A stretch of DNA of 64,000 nucleotides. It comes from Phlebotomus papatasi. Its lineage: Eukaryota > Arthropoda > Insecta > Diptera > Psychodidae. The DNA lies in the NCBI RefSeq assembly GCF_024763615.1, contig NC_077225.1:1984001-2048000 (forward strand), in the 5' to 3' direction. Positions within the stretch are counted from its first letter, which is position 1; each line of letters begins with the position of its first letter. Shown one piece after another: positions 1 through 11,500 of the stretch. The position numbers and the translations under genes were made by a program. The notes beneath the pieces are model-generated. The model was not told the origin of the DNA and did no database searches. It saw only the letters and a program-made list of their open reading frames with translations.

Positions 1-1060
1 TCTATACCTCTCTTATAGACAATTTCAGGATCATATGGATTAACATCGTGGAGAATTCTCTTCAAACGGGGCGGAGCAGAAACTATATTTTTCTTGAAAA
101 TTCACTCGAGCGGATTGTGATCTGACTACTATAATACTTTTTCCCCACACATAGTCATGAAATTTTACTGCTCGAACTCAAAGAGAGAGCAGTTATAATC
201 GACTTTTTTTTTCAACTTTGCACTGTTCTGGAGCTTAAACGGTAAGAGATATCGACTTCCGGTCTTCGGTGACCTTTCCTCAAATGACATTATCTCGTGC
301 CCAACCTCTTTATTTTCCCCCCACCCCTTTCATACGTTCACTATCCCTCAAAAATAGGTCAAAAATGAGGTTTTTCCAATTTTGCAGAAAATTGGCCAAA
401 GCTTTTTCAATGATTTTCGGATATGTTTTAGAGCTAGTCCAGGTGAACATTTCGCCCAAACATACCTATGACCGAAAAATTCGCCATTTTGAATTATTGA
501 AGGTCAAAGTTCAACTTCTTTGGAAGTCTCTTTTTTCAACCGAATTGGTTAAATTTGGATTTTTTGGAAAGGTATTGAAATTCTGAATCCGACTGCATCG
601 GTCATAATCGGTGATGGATTGGGAAAGTAACGGTAATAGCTCTGTTCTCAAAATTAATGATAAAAATTGTTTTTCGCACTTTTTTTAAAAAAGAAAAAAT
701 TTTTATCTATTATGGGGGCGCGGGGAGCCACTGTCAAAGACACGTCTTAACGGTCACTGAATTTAAATTCTTTACATTAATTCTTTGCAAACTCCATTGA
801 TTTAAATAGAGTAACTATCCAAGAACACAAATTGGCAACCGGAATTCAAATTAGGAAATAGACTGAAGGCCATTTTGAACAAATTCGACGGGATGCCAAA
901 TTTTTCATCCGCCATTTTGTGCAAAAATTTTGCATGACTTTCCACAAAGCGAGAAAAGAACAACAAAATGTATTTCCAATTAATTGAAGGACTAAAGTAG
1001 CTAAAAATTCATTCCCTAAAGCAATTCAGATAACAATTACCCAAGAATAAATCATCTAAA
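1..1060. repeat. degenerate non-coding repeat, distantly like element H
   Basis: No gene is supported here. Short stretches resemble the H repeat family described at 28647-30462: a segment near 235-270 with a 'gatatcgacttccggt' core resembles H near 28830, and a 'gggggcgcggggagccactgtcaaa' type stretch near 714 resembles H near 29800. The resemblance was judged by eye and is weak. The short open frame at 269-586 has no recognisable protein features and is probably chance. Confidence 0.3.
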
Positions 1061-1214
1061 ATCACTCAGTTTGCGTATGATGTATAATACCGTGGTAAGG
1101 AATGGGTTAAATAATTTCTTAATGGCTTTCTCATTGTCTATAAACACGATTAAATCTTCAGTAACCCTATGTGCGTACAAAAAATATGCTAACGAAGAGG
1201 ACTTTCTCGTGAGT

Positions 1215-1600
1215 TCGAGCATTTCGCAAAGCTGGGACGCTTTGCCATTTTCAACGCAAACCGAATGGCTCCAGCTTCCTTCTCAATTTGGGGTCACAAC
1301 TGCTCTTACTTTGTTAGGGCTTTCGTCGCATAAGCCACGGGCTGTCCCTTTTGGAGTAAAACTGCTCCAAAAGCTTTTGATGAAGAATCTACCGACAGGA
1401 CTACGTTTTCATTTACATCGTACTGCTTCAAAGTAGGAGAATTTGTTAAACATGTTTTAATGGCTTCAAGAGCTTTTCTTTGTTCAGGTCCCCAAGAAAA
1501 TGTAACATCTTTCTTGAGACGCATTCTCAAAAGGGGCTGTTAAATCAGAGAAGTGATCGATAAATTTACTCAAATAGTTTAAGGCTGCAGCAGAATGGTA
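1215..1600 (-). pseudogene. gypsy-type reverse transcriptase/RNase H fragment
   Basis: Read on the minus strand, this is the junction of reverse transcriptase and RNase H from a Ty3/gypsy polyprotein. The segment at 1306-1530 reads FSWGPEQRKALEAIKTCL and then a VDSSSKAFGAVLLQKGQP RNase H start. Upstream (higher coordinates) another frame has the YLSKFIDHFSDLTAPF connection. Downstream (1230-1290) a third frame has QIEKE followed by IRFAL. Three frames are therefore needed, so it is a frameshifted relic with no LTRs nearby. It does not closely match the pol genes of the other elements in this window by eye. Its flanks are repeats on both sides. Confidence 0.75.
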
Positions 1601-2245
1601 AGTATTTTGGTAAAATGGTAAGTAAAAAATTCAAAAATGTTATTTAAAAAATGCAAATTTGGTAAGTAAAAAATCAAAAATTGTAAGTAAAAACTCAAAA
1701 TTTGTAAGTAAAACTTTAAAATTGGTAAGTAAAACATCAAAATTGGTAAGTAAAATATAAAAATTGGTAAGTGAAAAATCAAAATTGGTAAGTAAAACAT
1801 CTAAATTTGCAAGTTAAAATTCAGAATTGGTAAGTAAAAAAAAGAAATTGGTAAGTAAAAATTCAAAATTGGAAGTAAAATATTGAAAAACGGTAAGTAA
1901 AAAAATCGGAAATGGTAAGTAAAAAAATTGAATTTGATAAGTAAAAAAATCTAAAATGGTAAGTAAAAAAATCGAATTTGGTAAGTAAAAAAATCGAATT
2001 TGGTAAGTAAAAAAATCTAAAATGGTAAGTAAAAAAATCTAAAATGGTAAGTAAAAAATTCACAAATTTTATGTTAAAAAAATCTAAAATGGTAAGTAAA
2101 GAAATCACAAATGGTAAGTAAAAAACTGTAAAATAGTAAGTAAAGAAAATCTAAAATGGTAAGTGAAACAATATAAAATGGAAAGTAGAAAAATCTAAAA
2201 TGGTAAGTAGAAAAATCTAAAATGGTAAGTAAAAAAATCACAAAT
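1595..2245. repeat. minisatellite, 20-22 bp units containing GGTAAGT
   Basis: Imperfect tandem array of a 20-22 bp A-rich unit of the form ggtaagtaaaaaaatctaaa. I count more than 20 copies that keep an exact GGTAAGT and several with one change. The minus strand encodes runs such as FYLPILIF only because the unit is repetitive. There is no gene here. The array lies between the gypsy pol relic and the edge of the 147-bp satellite repeat. Confidence 0.9.
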
Positions 2246-2612
2246 AGCCAATCGGCGAAATACTAGCAATTCATCGAACTCCTGACCCTCTAGGCTTATG
2301 GTATCGTCAAAAGAGAAGCCTTTGTGAGCCACAGATGGCCAATACCGGATATCTCCTGCAGGAGACACTGCCAGGCATCAAGCCATCTGCTACATTCGGA
2401 AGAGGAATCCATTATCAATAACCAGCACGATCAGGCTGCCGACAATGATCCAGTCACCTCTGGAAATCAACTCTCTGCAACTTCTGAGACTCTCGATCCT
2501 CCTGAAACTCAACTAATTTTCGATACACTAAAACACTGCTATTTTTGGCTAGGAGAAATTCCAAAACGTCGCCAGAAGAAGAAGGTCAAAGTCAGCAATG
2601 TGAATTGATGGA
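2246..2612. other. unassigned spacer
   Basis: Non-repetitive sequence between the minisatellite and the edge of repeat K. An open frame at 2324-2608 (+) would encode about 94 residues with a basic C-terminus, but it begins only with an alternative codon and shows no family motif. I see no supportable gene. Confidence 0.4.
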
Positions 2613-2820
2613 ATAAAATTTAAAGCCAGTGATAAGCCCAGATCAGCTTATAAAGGTGCGATTCCTTCATTGCAAATTCGGATTGTGGCAAACTCGAACG
2701 ATATTTATACATAAATAATGCAAATTTCGTTTAATAATTCTTAAATTGTATGTAACTTATTATCGTTATTGATAAGGCAAATTGGATGAGAAATCCATAA
2801 AAGCATCTGAAAATTTTTAA
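2613..2820 (+). repeat. unique edge of satellite-bearing repeat K (copy 1)
   Basis: About 200 bp from 'aaagccagtgataagcc' to the first satellite unit. Its reverse complement occurs in two pieces, 43221-43255 and 62710-62858, on either side of errantivirus A. The copy here is uninterrupted at about 2738-2745, so it serves as the empty-site version of the locus into which A inserted. No open frame of note. Confidence 0.85.
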
Positions 2821-3983
2821 AGTCGATTATCTCGGAAACTTTGACAGATAGAGGCCTCAAAATTTACATCCGTTTAGAGCCTCCTACAGGCTTGAGATGT
2901 GCAAAATTTCATTTGAAAATGAGCAAAATTGGACGAGAAATGCATAAAAATGTGTGAAAATCTTCAAAGTCGATTATTTCGGAAACTATGAGAGATAGAG
3001 CCCTCAAACTTTACATCCGTTTAAAGCCTCCTACAGGCTTGAGATGTGCAAAATTTCATTTGAAAATGAGCAAAATTGGACGAGAAATGCATAAAAATGT
3101 CTGAAAATCTTTAAAGTCGATTATCTCGGAAATTATGAGTTATAGAGGCTTCAAACTTTACATCGGTTTAAAGCCTCCTACAAGCTTGAGATGTGCAAAA
3201 TCTCACTGGAAAATTAAGAAAATTGGAAGGGAAATGCATAAAAGTGTCTGAAAATCTTTAAAGTTGATTATCTCGGAAACTATGAGAGATAGAGGCCTCA
3301 AACTTTACATCCGTTTAGAGCCTCTTTCAGGCCTAATATGTGCAAAATTTCATTTGAAAATTAAGAAAATTGGACGAGAAATGCATAAAAGTGTCTGAAA
3401 ATCTTTGAAGTCGATTATCTCGAAAACTTTGAGAGATAGAGCCCTCAAACTTTACATCCGTTTAGAGCCTCCTACAGGCTTGAGATGTGCAAAATTTCAT
3501 TTGAAAATGAGCAAAATTGGACGAGAAATGCATAAAAGTGTCTGAAAATCTTTAAAGTTGATTATCTCGGAAACTTTGAGAAATAGAGGCCTCAAACTTT
3601 ACATCCATTTAGAGCCCTTTTCAGGCTTAATATGTGCAAAATTTCATTTGAAAATTAAGAAAATTGGACGAGAAATGCATAAAAGTGTCTGAAAATCTTT
3701 GAAGTCGATTATCTCGAAAACTTTGAGAGATAGAGCCCTCAAACTTTACATCCGTTTAGAGCCTCCTACAGGCTTGAGATGTGCAAAATTTCATTTGAAA
3801 ATGAGCAAAATTGGACGAGAAATGCATAAAAATGTCTGAAAATCTTTAAAGTCGATTATCTCGGAAACTATGCGAGATAGAGCCCTCAAACTTTATATCC
3901 GTTTAAAGCCTCCTGCAGGCTTGAGATGTGCAAAATTACATTTGAAAATGAGCAAAATTGTATGAGAAATGCATAAAAATGTC
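2821..3983 (+). repeat. 147-bp satellite array (copy 1)
   Basis: Head-to-tail array of a unit of the form 'aaagtcgattatctcggaaa', a gagagatagag block, 'tttacatccgtttagagcct', then 'gagcaaaattggacgagaaa'. Successive GTCGATTA blocks start at 2822, 2969, 3116 and 3263, a constant 147 bp. About eight units are present, with internal variants such as a 'ttttcaggcttaatatgtgc' form. The array ends abruptly where the LTR of BEL/Pao element I begins. The same satellite lies in inverse orientation at 42240-43220. Confidence 0.92.
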
Positions 3984-4319
3984 TGTTCAAAATTCAAATG
4001 AAAACATTTGAAACGTTTACATTTGAGCGCAAGGAGTTGCGCGCTGAGAAGAAGGGGGCGCTGCTGTTGAGTTTCTCTCCTTCTTTCTCCCTCCCTCAAC
4101 TTTTTGTAAAAAACTCTCTCCGATTTCCGCCAAACACGTTAAGTGCGAAGAAATAAAAAATCCCATAAAATCTCAAATAAAGTGTTTTTTAATTAAAGTG
4201 TGGGATTGTCTGGTGACGCGAGTGAAGTGTCTGCTTGTCTAGTGAAGATTCTTCGGCTGGTGCAGTCCTGGGAAATTTTTTCTGGCCCTTCTCCCCGAAT
4301 AACCTCATTTTCTTCATCT

Positions 4320-4945
4320 CCCGGACAGGTAAAATATTACTGACTGGGCAGGGCATTCTAGGGAAGGCACAGGATCTCTAATCCCTCTGTTTATTTCCAC
4401 CAGGTAACATATTACTGACTGGGCAGGGCATTCTAGGGAAGGCACAGGATCTATAATCCCTCTGTTTATTTCCACCAGGTAACATATTACTGACTGGGCA
4501 GGGCATTCTAGGGAAGGCACAGGATCTCTAATTCCTCTGTTTATTTGCACCAGGTAATTTTACCCATATTTTTCTGGCCCTTCTCCCCGAATAACCTCAT
4601 TTTCTTCATCTCCCGGACAGGTAACATATTACTGACTAAGCAAGGCATTCTAGGGAAGGCACAGGATCTATAATCCCTCTGTTTATTTCCACCAGGTAAC
4701 ATATTACTGACTGGGCAGGGCATTCTAGGGAGGCACAGGATCTCTAATTCCTCTGTTTATTTGCACCAGGTAATTTTACCCACATTTTTCTGGCCCTTCT
4801 CCCCGAATAACCTCATTTTCTTCATCTCCCGGACAGGTAACATATTACTGACTGGGCAGGGCATTCTAGGGAAGGCACAGGATCTCTAATCCCTCTGTTT
4901 ATTTCCACCAGGTAACATATTACTGACTGGGCAGGGCATTCTAGG
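4320..4945 (+). repeat. LTR subrepeats, about 76 bp, with a higher-order block
   Basis: The unit runs from 'ggtaacatattactgactgg' through 'gcattctagggaaggcacag' to 'ctctgtttatttccaccagg'. Six or more units are visible here. A longer block beginning 'tctggcccttctccccgaat' recurs at about 4275, 4570 and 4790, so the array has two-level periodicity. The 3' LTR holds only two units. The open frames at 4314-4550 and 4541-4723 on the minus strand are translations of this repeat, not genes. Confidence 0.88.
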
Positions 4946-5114
4946 TGTGCTACCTTGACAGGTTTATATATATGATTTAACATTTAAAGAGTTTATTAAT
5001 GTGACAGAACGAGAGCAAAGGAATAAAGAGTTACAAGATAATATTGGTTTATTACGTTTATTATTAATCATTTTCCCGGCAAAGAGGATATCACCTTGTG
5101 GCGTGAGTACCACA
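4946..5114 (+). repeat. 5' LTR of J
   Basis: 169 bp with TG...CA ends, near-identical to 11828-11996. A possible TATA-like run (tttatatatatg) lies at the start of the LTR. Confidence 0.93.
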
Positions 5115-5117
5115 AAT

Positions 5118-5129
5118 TGGCGACGACGG
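5118..5129 (+). promoter_or_regulatory. primer-binding site of J
   Basis: TGGCGACGACGG begins three bases after the 5' LTR. The initial TGG pairs with the CCA end of a tRNA, as expected for minus-strand priming. I do not assign the tRNA. Element C has a similar TGGCGACG sequence after its 5' LTR. The leader from 5130 to 5917 shows no supported gene. Confidence 0.6.
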
Positions 5130-5917
5130 TAAATAAAGGTAATTATAATGGGATAAAGGCAGATAAAAAGAAGTATTGAAGCATTATTGAAAGAAGTATT
5201 GAAGTGAGGTTATGTAGGATAATTTTCACGAGAAAATTTGTGTTTTCACTAAGAATTTTACATCAAGAATGCTTTCTGGTTATTTTAAATAACTATTTTC
5301 CTCAAATGATAGTAAATATATCGTGAAAATTGTCGCACAAAGAACAAAACGGAGATTTTAAGCACGGCTATTGTAATTAATGTCTAAAGAGGCTGCCTTT
5401 TCAATCTCTGTTTACAAAATAGGGAGACTGAAGGAGGTCCGGGAACCATAAAGAGCCCAAGACAGAATAAAATAGAGAGAATATTTAATTGTCCGGAGAG
5501 ACAGCCCTGCACGTACTTGTCCAAGAAGGAAAGACGTGAGGGAAGCTGATCAGTTAGATCGGGAGTTGGTTAAAGTTGTCCAAAATCTGGGAATAGAAGG
5601 ATTAAAGGCAACGCCTTCAGAGTCAGCAGAACTTGAAGGTCAGTGAAAAAAATTCACACCGGTGAGGAGAAGAGGTCGAAAGCCAACTTTCCATGTAAAA
5701 TAAAATACGATATCGTTCTTGCAGGGACGATTTTGGGACTGCTCCGTCAGAGAGAGTCAGAGAGAGGACAGCTTCAGAAGAAAGTGTCCAATCAAAAAGG
5801 TAATTATCAAGGAAAAAAAGAAAATGAAAATAAATATTGAAAAGTGATTTATTTCTAGAAGAAAGCAAGTCATCAGTTCGACGAAGAGAAAAAAAAAGAA
5901 TCCATTAAAATTTGGAG

Positions 5918-6725
5918 ATGGACAAGTATAACTTGCCGCCTTTTAAGTGTGCTTTACTGCCACCAGATGAAGCCAGAGATAAATGTTTAGAGTGGAAACA
6001 GGGGTTCCAATATGTAGCACTTGCTTCGGGTGAAACTGATAAAACAAAGCTAAGAAATCAGTTGATGGCTCTGGGAGGCTTTGAGCTCCAACGGATATTC
6101 CATAGTCTTCCTGGGGCACGAGTAGAAGAAGATGATGACGGTGATATTGATCCATATGCGGTAGCAATCGAGAAGCTTGACGAATACTTTGCTCCTAAGA
6201 GACACGATGCATTTGAACGTAACGTTTTCTGGTCAATGAAATTGGGTCAAGATGAGTCACTAGTTAAATTTCTGATGAGAATACAAGAGCAGGCAGCAAA
6301 GTGCAATTTTGGGAGTAGTGATGCTAAAAGCCGTGCAGCTGGTATCATTGACAAAATGATGCTCGCAGCTCCAAACGAATTAAAAGAGAAACTTTTGGCC
6401 AGACCGAAGTTATCTCTTGATACTTTGATTAAAATGGTGAAATCTTACCAATCCGTAAAAAACCAAGCAAAGCAAATGGTATTAAGTACTGAAGGTCCCG
6501 GAAATAACGGTAATAACGTGAATAAGATCTAATGGGGTTCAAAGAACAAAATTGATGGGAAAGATGCGAAACAGGGCGTTTTTCAAAGATGTATTCGATG
6601 TGGTTTATACCATGATATTTCCAAGAGACAAGACTGTCCGGCTTTTGGCAAAGAATGCCACAAATGACATAAGATGAATCATTTTTCAAAGGAATGTAGG
6701 AGCAGAGAAATCTTAAAAAGGAAAA
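5918..6725 (+). pseudogene. gag: gag of element J, with stops in the nucleocapsid part
   Basis: The reading frame starts at ATG 5918; the frame is open slightly upstream but with no ATG. It encodes a capsid-type protein with FERNVFWSMKLGQDESLVKF and AAGIIDKMMLAAPNELKEKL, typical of the gypsy Gag capsid helices and Retrotrans_gag region. It stops at 6532. Beyond that stop, two zinc-knuckle-like cysteine sets follow: CIRCGLYHDISKRQDCP, then a set around HKMNHFSKEC, interrupted by another stop near 6667. The natural Gag therefore probably ran to about 6725 and has decayed. Element L then interrupts the gag-pol junction. Confidence 0.8.
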
Positions 6726-6762
6726 ATGAAGATCCTATTAAGAGCACAGTAGAAGACTCTAA

Positions 6763-8573
6763 AGCTGTCTACACATTATCAAAAAATTCTGTAAAAAATG
6801 ACATTAAAAAAAGTTCTTTAAAAAAATCGCCTCCAGACTAGTGAAATTTTTTTTAAAAAAACTGGATTTTTTACAGAAATTTGTATAGTGTGTAGGCGAT
6901 TTTGTAAAAAAACGACCCATTTTTTAAAAAAATCAAGGTTTTTTCTTTAAAAAAATTCTTTTAAAAAAATGCCTCTACACACTGGGACAATTTTTTACAA
7001 AACAGTTTTTTAAAAGAATTTTTTAAAAAATCACAGCAACTCGAGACATTTTTCATGAAAATTTGTCATTTGAGTGGTGGAAAAAGTGTGAAAAGTATTT
7101 GTTGGAATTCCCTGGGATAGTTGTTAGTGAATGTTCGTGGAAAATTTTCCAAAATTGCGAAAGTGCAGTGTTTTTCTACAGAAGTTGTTCCCAGTGGAAT
7201 CAAAGCCAGCTTTGGAGGAACATTTTCGCTGATTTTTCTTTTGACGTTGCCGAAAGTTGTGATGTCTGTGTATTCTTGAAGATTTTTATGGTACAGTGAC
7301 CTCGTGCACCAAATTAAAACATGAATGGAAAGAAGGAAATTGAAGAATTTTGGAACATGAACCTGGTAAATCAATCAAGACAATAGACCTATTCAGAGCC
7401 ACTGAGGAGATCCTAGTACATACAAGAGTCATCCGTAGTTACCACAGCCCATCACTTGAAGCCCCAGAACCACCTCCCATCATTCCTCCTTTTCAACCAC
7501 GATGGAAATGTTCCCATCCGGAAGCACAAGGATGAGATGGCTACAAACTTTTGCTTCCTCCATGGGACTCCTGCTTGGACAGTAGTGGATAGAGGGAGAA
7601 GGCTTTAATGTACACCGGATAACCAATAAAAGATTTCGGATTGGAAACCAAGATATGAGAATTTATTTTTCATAAAATTTATCATAATTATCACTAGTGT
7701 CCGGAATCAAATCAGTGTCATCCAGTATCCGGAATCAAATTTGTAGAGTTGCACTGGATCAATTTTTGCAGGAATTTTGGTGAAGCACTTTCTAATTATT
7801 CCTCAAAGTACTTCCCCTCATCCACTATCATGCTCTTCCAATTGTAGTCCTGAATTTTTTGCAGGAATAGCTTTGCAATAAAATCAGCGAGTTTTTTTTA
7901 GCATATTCATAGTACTTACGTCAATGTTCTTGGTTACAAATACTCCTGTTCATCCAAACGTATCCATAAGTTTTCCTGAAGTCCTGAAGCTTTTCCAGAA
8001 AGAGCTGCTGATCAATGAAATCTAGGATCTTTTGAGCTGCACACCTTCTTCTCCACTCTACCCATTGTTCCTGGTAACAAATTTGTCCTTCCGAGTAATT
8101 TATGCGGTTCTTCTGATGAGCATGTCTTGGTTTTCAGATTATCGCAAAGAAAAACAATTTCTGTACATAAATAACTGCGATAGTCACACAAAATTATTAG
8201 GGAAAAACAACAGTTTGAGGTTATGTTCACACACTCCGGAATATTGATTCCACTGGGAACAACTTCTGTAGAAAAACACTGCACTTTCGCAATTTTGGAA
8301 AATTTTCCACGAACATTCACTAACAACTATCCCAGGGAATTCCAACAAACACTTTTCACACTTTTTCCACCACTCAAATGACAAATTTTCATGAAAAATA
8401 ATCCCAAGCGAAATGCTGATAGTAATCTGTCAGAAATTTTTTACAAAAATTAAGTCTAGTGTGGAGGCATTTTTTTTAAAAAAAATTCTTTAAAAAACAG
8501 TTTTTTTAAAAAATTTTTTTAAAAAAATTTTTAAAGAATTTTTTTAAAAAATGCTCATAATGTGTAGACAGCT
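6763..8573. mobile_element. Harbinger-like non-autonomous inverted-repeat element L
   Basis: Terminal inverted repeats start AGCTGTCTACACATTAT and are flanked by TAA at 6760-6762 and 8574-8576. A 3-bp TAA/TTA duplication is typical of PIF/Harbinger elements, but the superfamily call is inference. The arms are long: 6763 to about 7204 pairs with about 8250 to 8573, and both contain poly-A/T rich zones plus a conserved inner segment. The same short peptide frame (MSFEWWKKCEK) appears in both arms only because they are inverted copies. The interior, 7205-8250, has no recognisable transposase. Length is 1,811 bp. Confidence 0.75.
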
Positions 8574-11500
8574 TAAGAAAAGACGCGTCAGAGTAATAGA
8601 AGATGAGGACTCAAAAGTAGCGAAGAAAGATGGAGAAGACGCCTTCATTTTTAATATAGGTGATGGCGATGAATATGTATGGTGTAAGATTGGTGGAGTT
8701 CTCGTAGAAATGCTTATTGATTCAGGTTCTACACACAATGTTATTGACGAAAAGACATGGCTGTACATGAAGAAGAGTGGATTGGAAGTGATAAATTCAA
8801 CCACAGAGTGCAAAGAAAAGCTCAAGGCGTATGGGCAAAACTCATATTTACAGATTGTTGGTCAGTTTGAAGCTGTTGTGATGATTGAAGATAATGGAAA
8901 AGATTATAAGACGTCCGCAAAGTTCTTTGTGGTTAAAAATGGATCACAACCATTGTTGGGGAAGATCACTGCAACGATTTTGGGAGTGTTGATTGTTGAG
9001 CTACCTAGCACACGCAAGTCACAGATAAACTCAACGTCAGCGGAAAGGGTAATAACACCTTTTCCAAGAATTAAAGGTGTAAAACTAGTTATACCCATTG
9101 ATGAGTCTGTGCCACCTGTCAGCCAACATCCACGACGTCCACCCATTGCTTTGCAACGTAAGGTAGAAGAGAAATTAAACGAACTTTTGAGGTTGGACAT
9201 TATTGAAGAAGCTGTAGGTCACAGTTTGTGGGTATCACCTGTTGTTGTCGTACCCAAAGGAGTTGATGACATTCGTCTATGCATAGACATGAGATTGGCT
9301 AATAAGGCCATCAAGAGGGAGCATTATATGATTCCAAGTTTTGACGATTTTCTGCCCCATTTGACTGCAGCCAGAGTCTTTTCACGCATCGATATAAGAA
9401 ATGCGTATCATCAAGTTGAGTTGGATGAGAAGTGCCGATATATCACTACATTTATCACGCACAAGGGAGTATTTCGTTACAAAAGACTAATGTTTGGCAT
9501 TTCCTGTGCACCTGAAATGTTCCAAACAATCATGGAGCAGATGCTTGCCAAATGTTCAAATACACTGAACTATATTGATGATGTAGTCGTTTTCGGCAAG
9601 AATGAGGAAGAGCATGATCATGTCCTACGGCAAGTGTTGGATACATTGCGGAAGCGTGATGTATTACTTAATCAAGAAAAATGTATCTTCAAGGTTCCGG
9701 AGATAGTATTTTTGGGGCACCGAATTTCAGGAAAGGGCATAAAACCAGCAGAAGACAAGATTTCATCGATCAAGTCGTTCAGGGAACCCCAAACAAGAGA
9801 GGAATTGAGAAGTTTTCTGGGGTTGGTGAACTATGTGGGTCGCTTTATAAAAGATTGTGCAACAGTGACAGATCCACTTCGACAACTGATTCATCAGGGT
9901 GTAGATTTCCTATGGGAAGAAAAACATCGTAAAGCATTCGAGACTTTGAAAGACATGATATCAACCCCTGAGACTTTGAGTTATTTTGATAACGGAAGAC
10001 GTACACGAGTTATTGCTGACGCCTCACCTGTCGGAATTGGGGCTGTATTAGTCCAGTTTGATGGAGATAACACCACACCACAGGTCATTGCTTATGCCAG
10101 CAAGAGTCTGTCTAAAACGGAACAGAGGTATTGTCAAACAGAAAGGGAGGCATTGGCATTGGTGTGGGCTGTGGAAAAGTTTTCTATTTATCTCATTGGA
10201 CGCGAATTCGAGTTGGAAACAGATCATAAACCTTTGGAAATAATTTTTAAACCACAGTCACGCCCATGCGCTAGAATTGAAAGGTGGGTCCTCCGACTTC
10301 AGTCTTTCCGATTTAGAGTCATATACAAGAAAGGATCACTTAATGTGGCTGATTCTTTGTCACGATTGGCCACTAGTAAGATTCAGGAGACATTTGACGT
10401 GGAGGATGACAACATGGTCAGATCAATCGTGGAGTCTGCAGCTGTTGATGTGACGGAAATCGAAGAAGCTTCAGCTTTGGACCCGGAATTTGGGAAATTG
10501 CGTGAATCTGTAATGACAGGTAGATGGACAGAGGAAGTCAAAGCATACCAACCATTTAGGGATGAACTAACCGTGACAGGGAATATTCTCATTAGGGGAA
10601 ATAAGTTGGTGGTTCCTGGAAAGATTCGTTCTCGGATGTTGAATCTGGCCCATGAAGGCCATCCTGGCGAGTCAGCAAAGAAGAGACGGTTAAGGGATCG
10701 AGTGTGGTGGCCAGGACTTGATAACGATGTCACTAAATTTGTAAAAGTTTGTGAAGGGTGCAGCTTGGTTACAACTCCCAACAGACCAGAACCCATGGTA
10801 AGACGTGAATTACCATCAGGGCCGTGGATCGATATAGCCCTTGATTTCTTGGGGCCACTCCCTTCAGGGGAATACCTTCTAGTTGTTGTGGACTACTTTA
10901 GTCGCTATAAGGAGGTAGAAATTATGAGCAAAATAACTGCTAAAGAAACAGTGAATCGTTTGGATAAGATATTCACACGGCTGGGCTATCCGCGAACGTT
11001 TACTGTCGACAATGGTAGACAATTTGTCAGTGAGGAGTTTGATTATTTCTGCAAGGAACGTGGAATAACTCTCAATAAAACCACTCCTTATTGGCCACAG
11101 CAAAACGGGGAAGTTAAGCGCCAGAATAGGTCGCTATTGAAAAGACTGAGAATCAGCAACGGACTCAACCGAGACTGGAAGAAGGATTTGTTAGAGTATA
11201 TGGCCATGTACTATACAACACCTCACTCCACAACGGGAAGGACACCGACTGAACTTTGTCTTGGACGGGCAATCAGAGGCAAAATTCCATCTTTGCAAGA
11301 CATTGAGACACAACCACCACTAACAACTGAGTACCGTGACAGAGACAAAATGTTGAAAGAAAAAGGGAAAGACAAGGAAGACAAGAAAAGGGGCGCCAAA
11401 GAATCAGACATCATTATTGGAGACGTGGTTTTAATGAAAAATGTACTACCAGGAAATAAGCTTACCACCACATTTGGACGTAACCGATTTATTGTTACTG

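Noticed and set aside
2324..2608. 94-codon open frame
   Set aside because: No ATG start, no recognisable motif, and flanked by repeats; not supportable as a gene.
2821..3983. CRISPR-like array
   Set aside because: Units are contiguous 147-bp satellite repeats without unique spacers, in a eukaryotic context.
4314..4723. Repetitive minus-strand frames with INRGI and SVICYL repeats
   Set aside because: Translation of LTR subrepeats of element I; a similar frame appears in the 3' LTR at 17920-18183.
7063..8384. The same peptide encoded at 7063 (+) and 8184 (-)
   Set aside because: These are the two inverted arms of element L, not duplicated genes.
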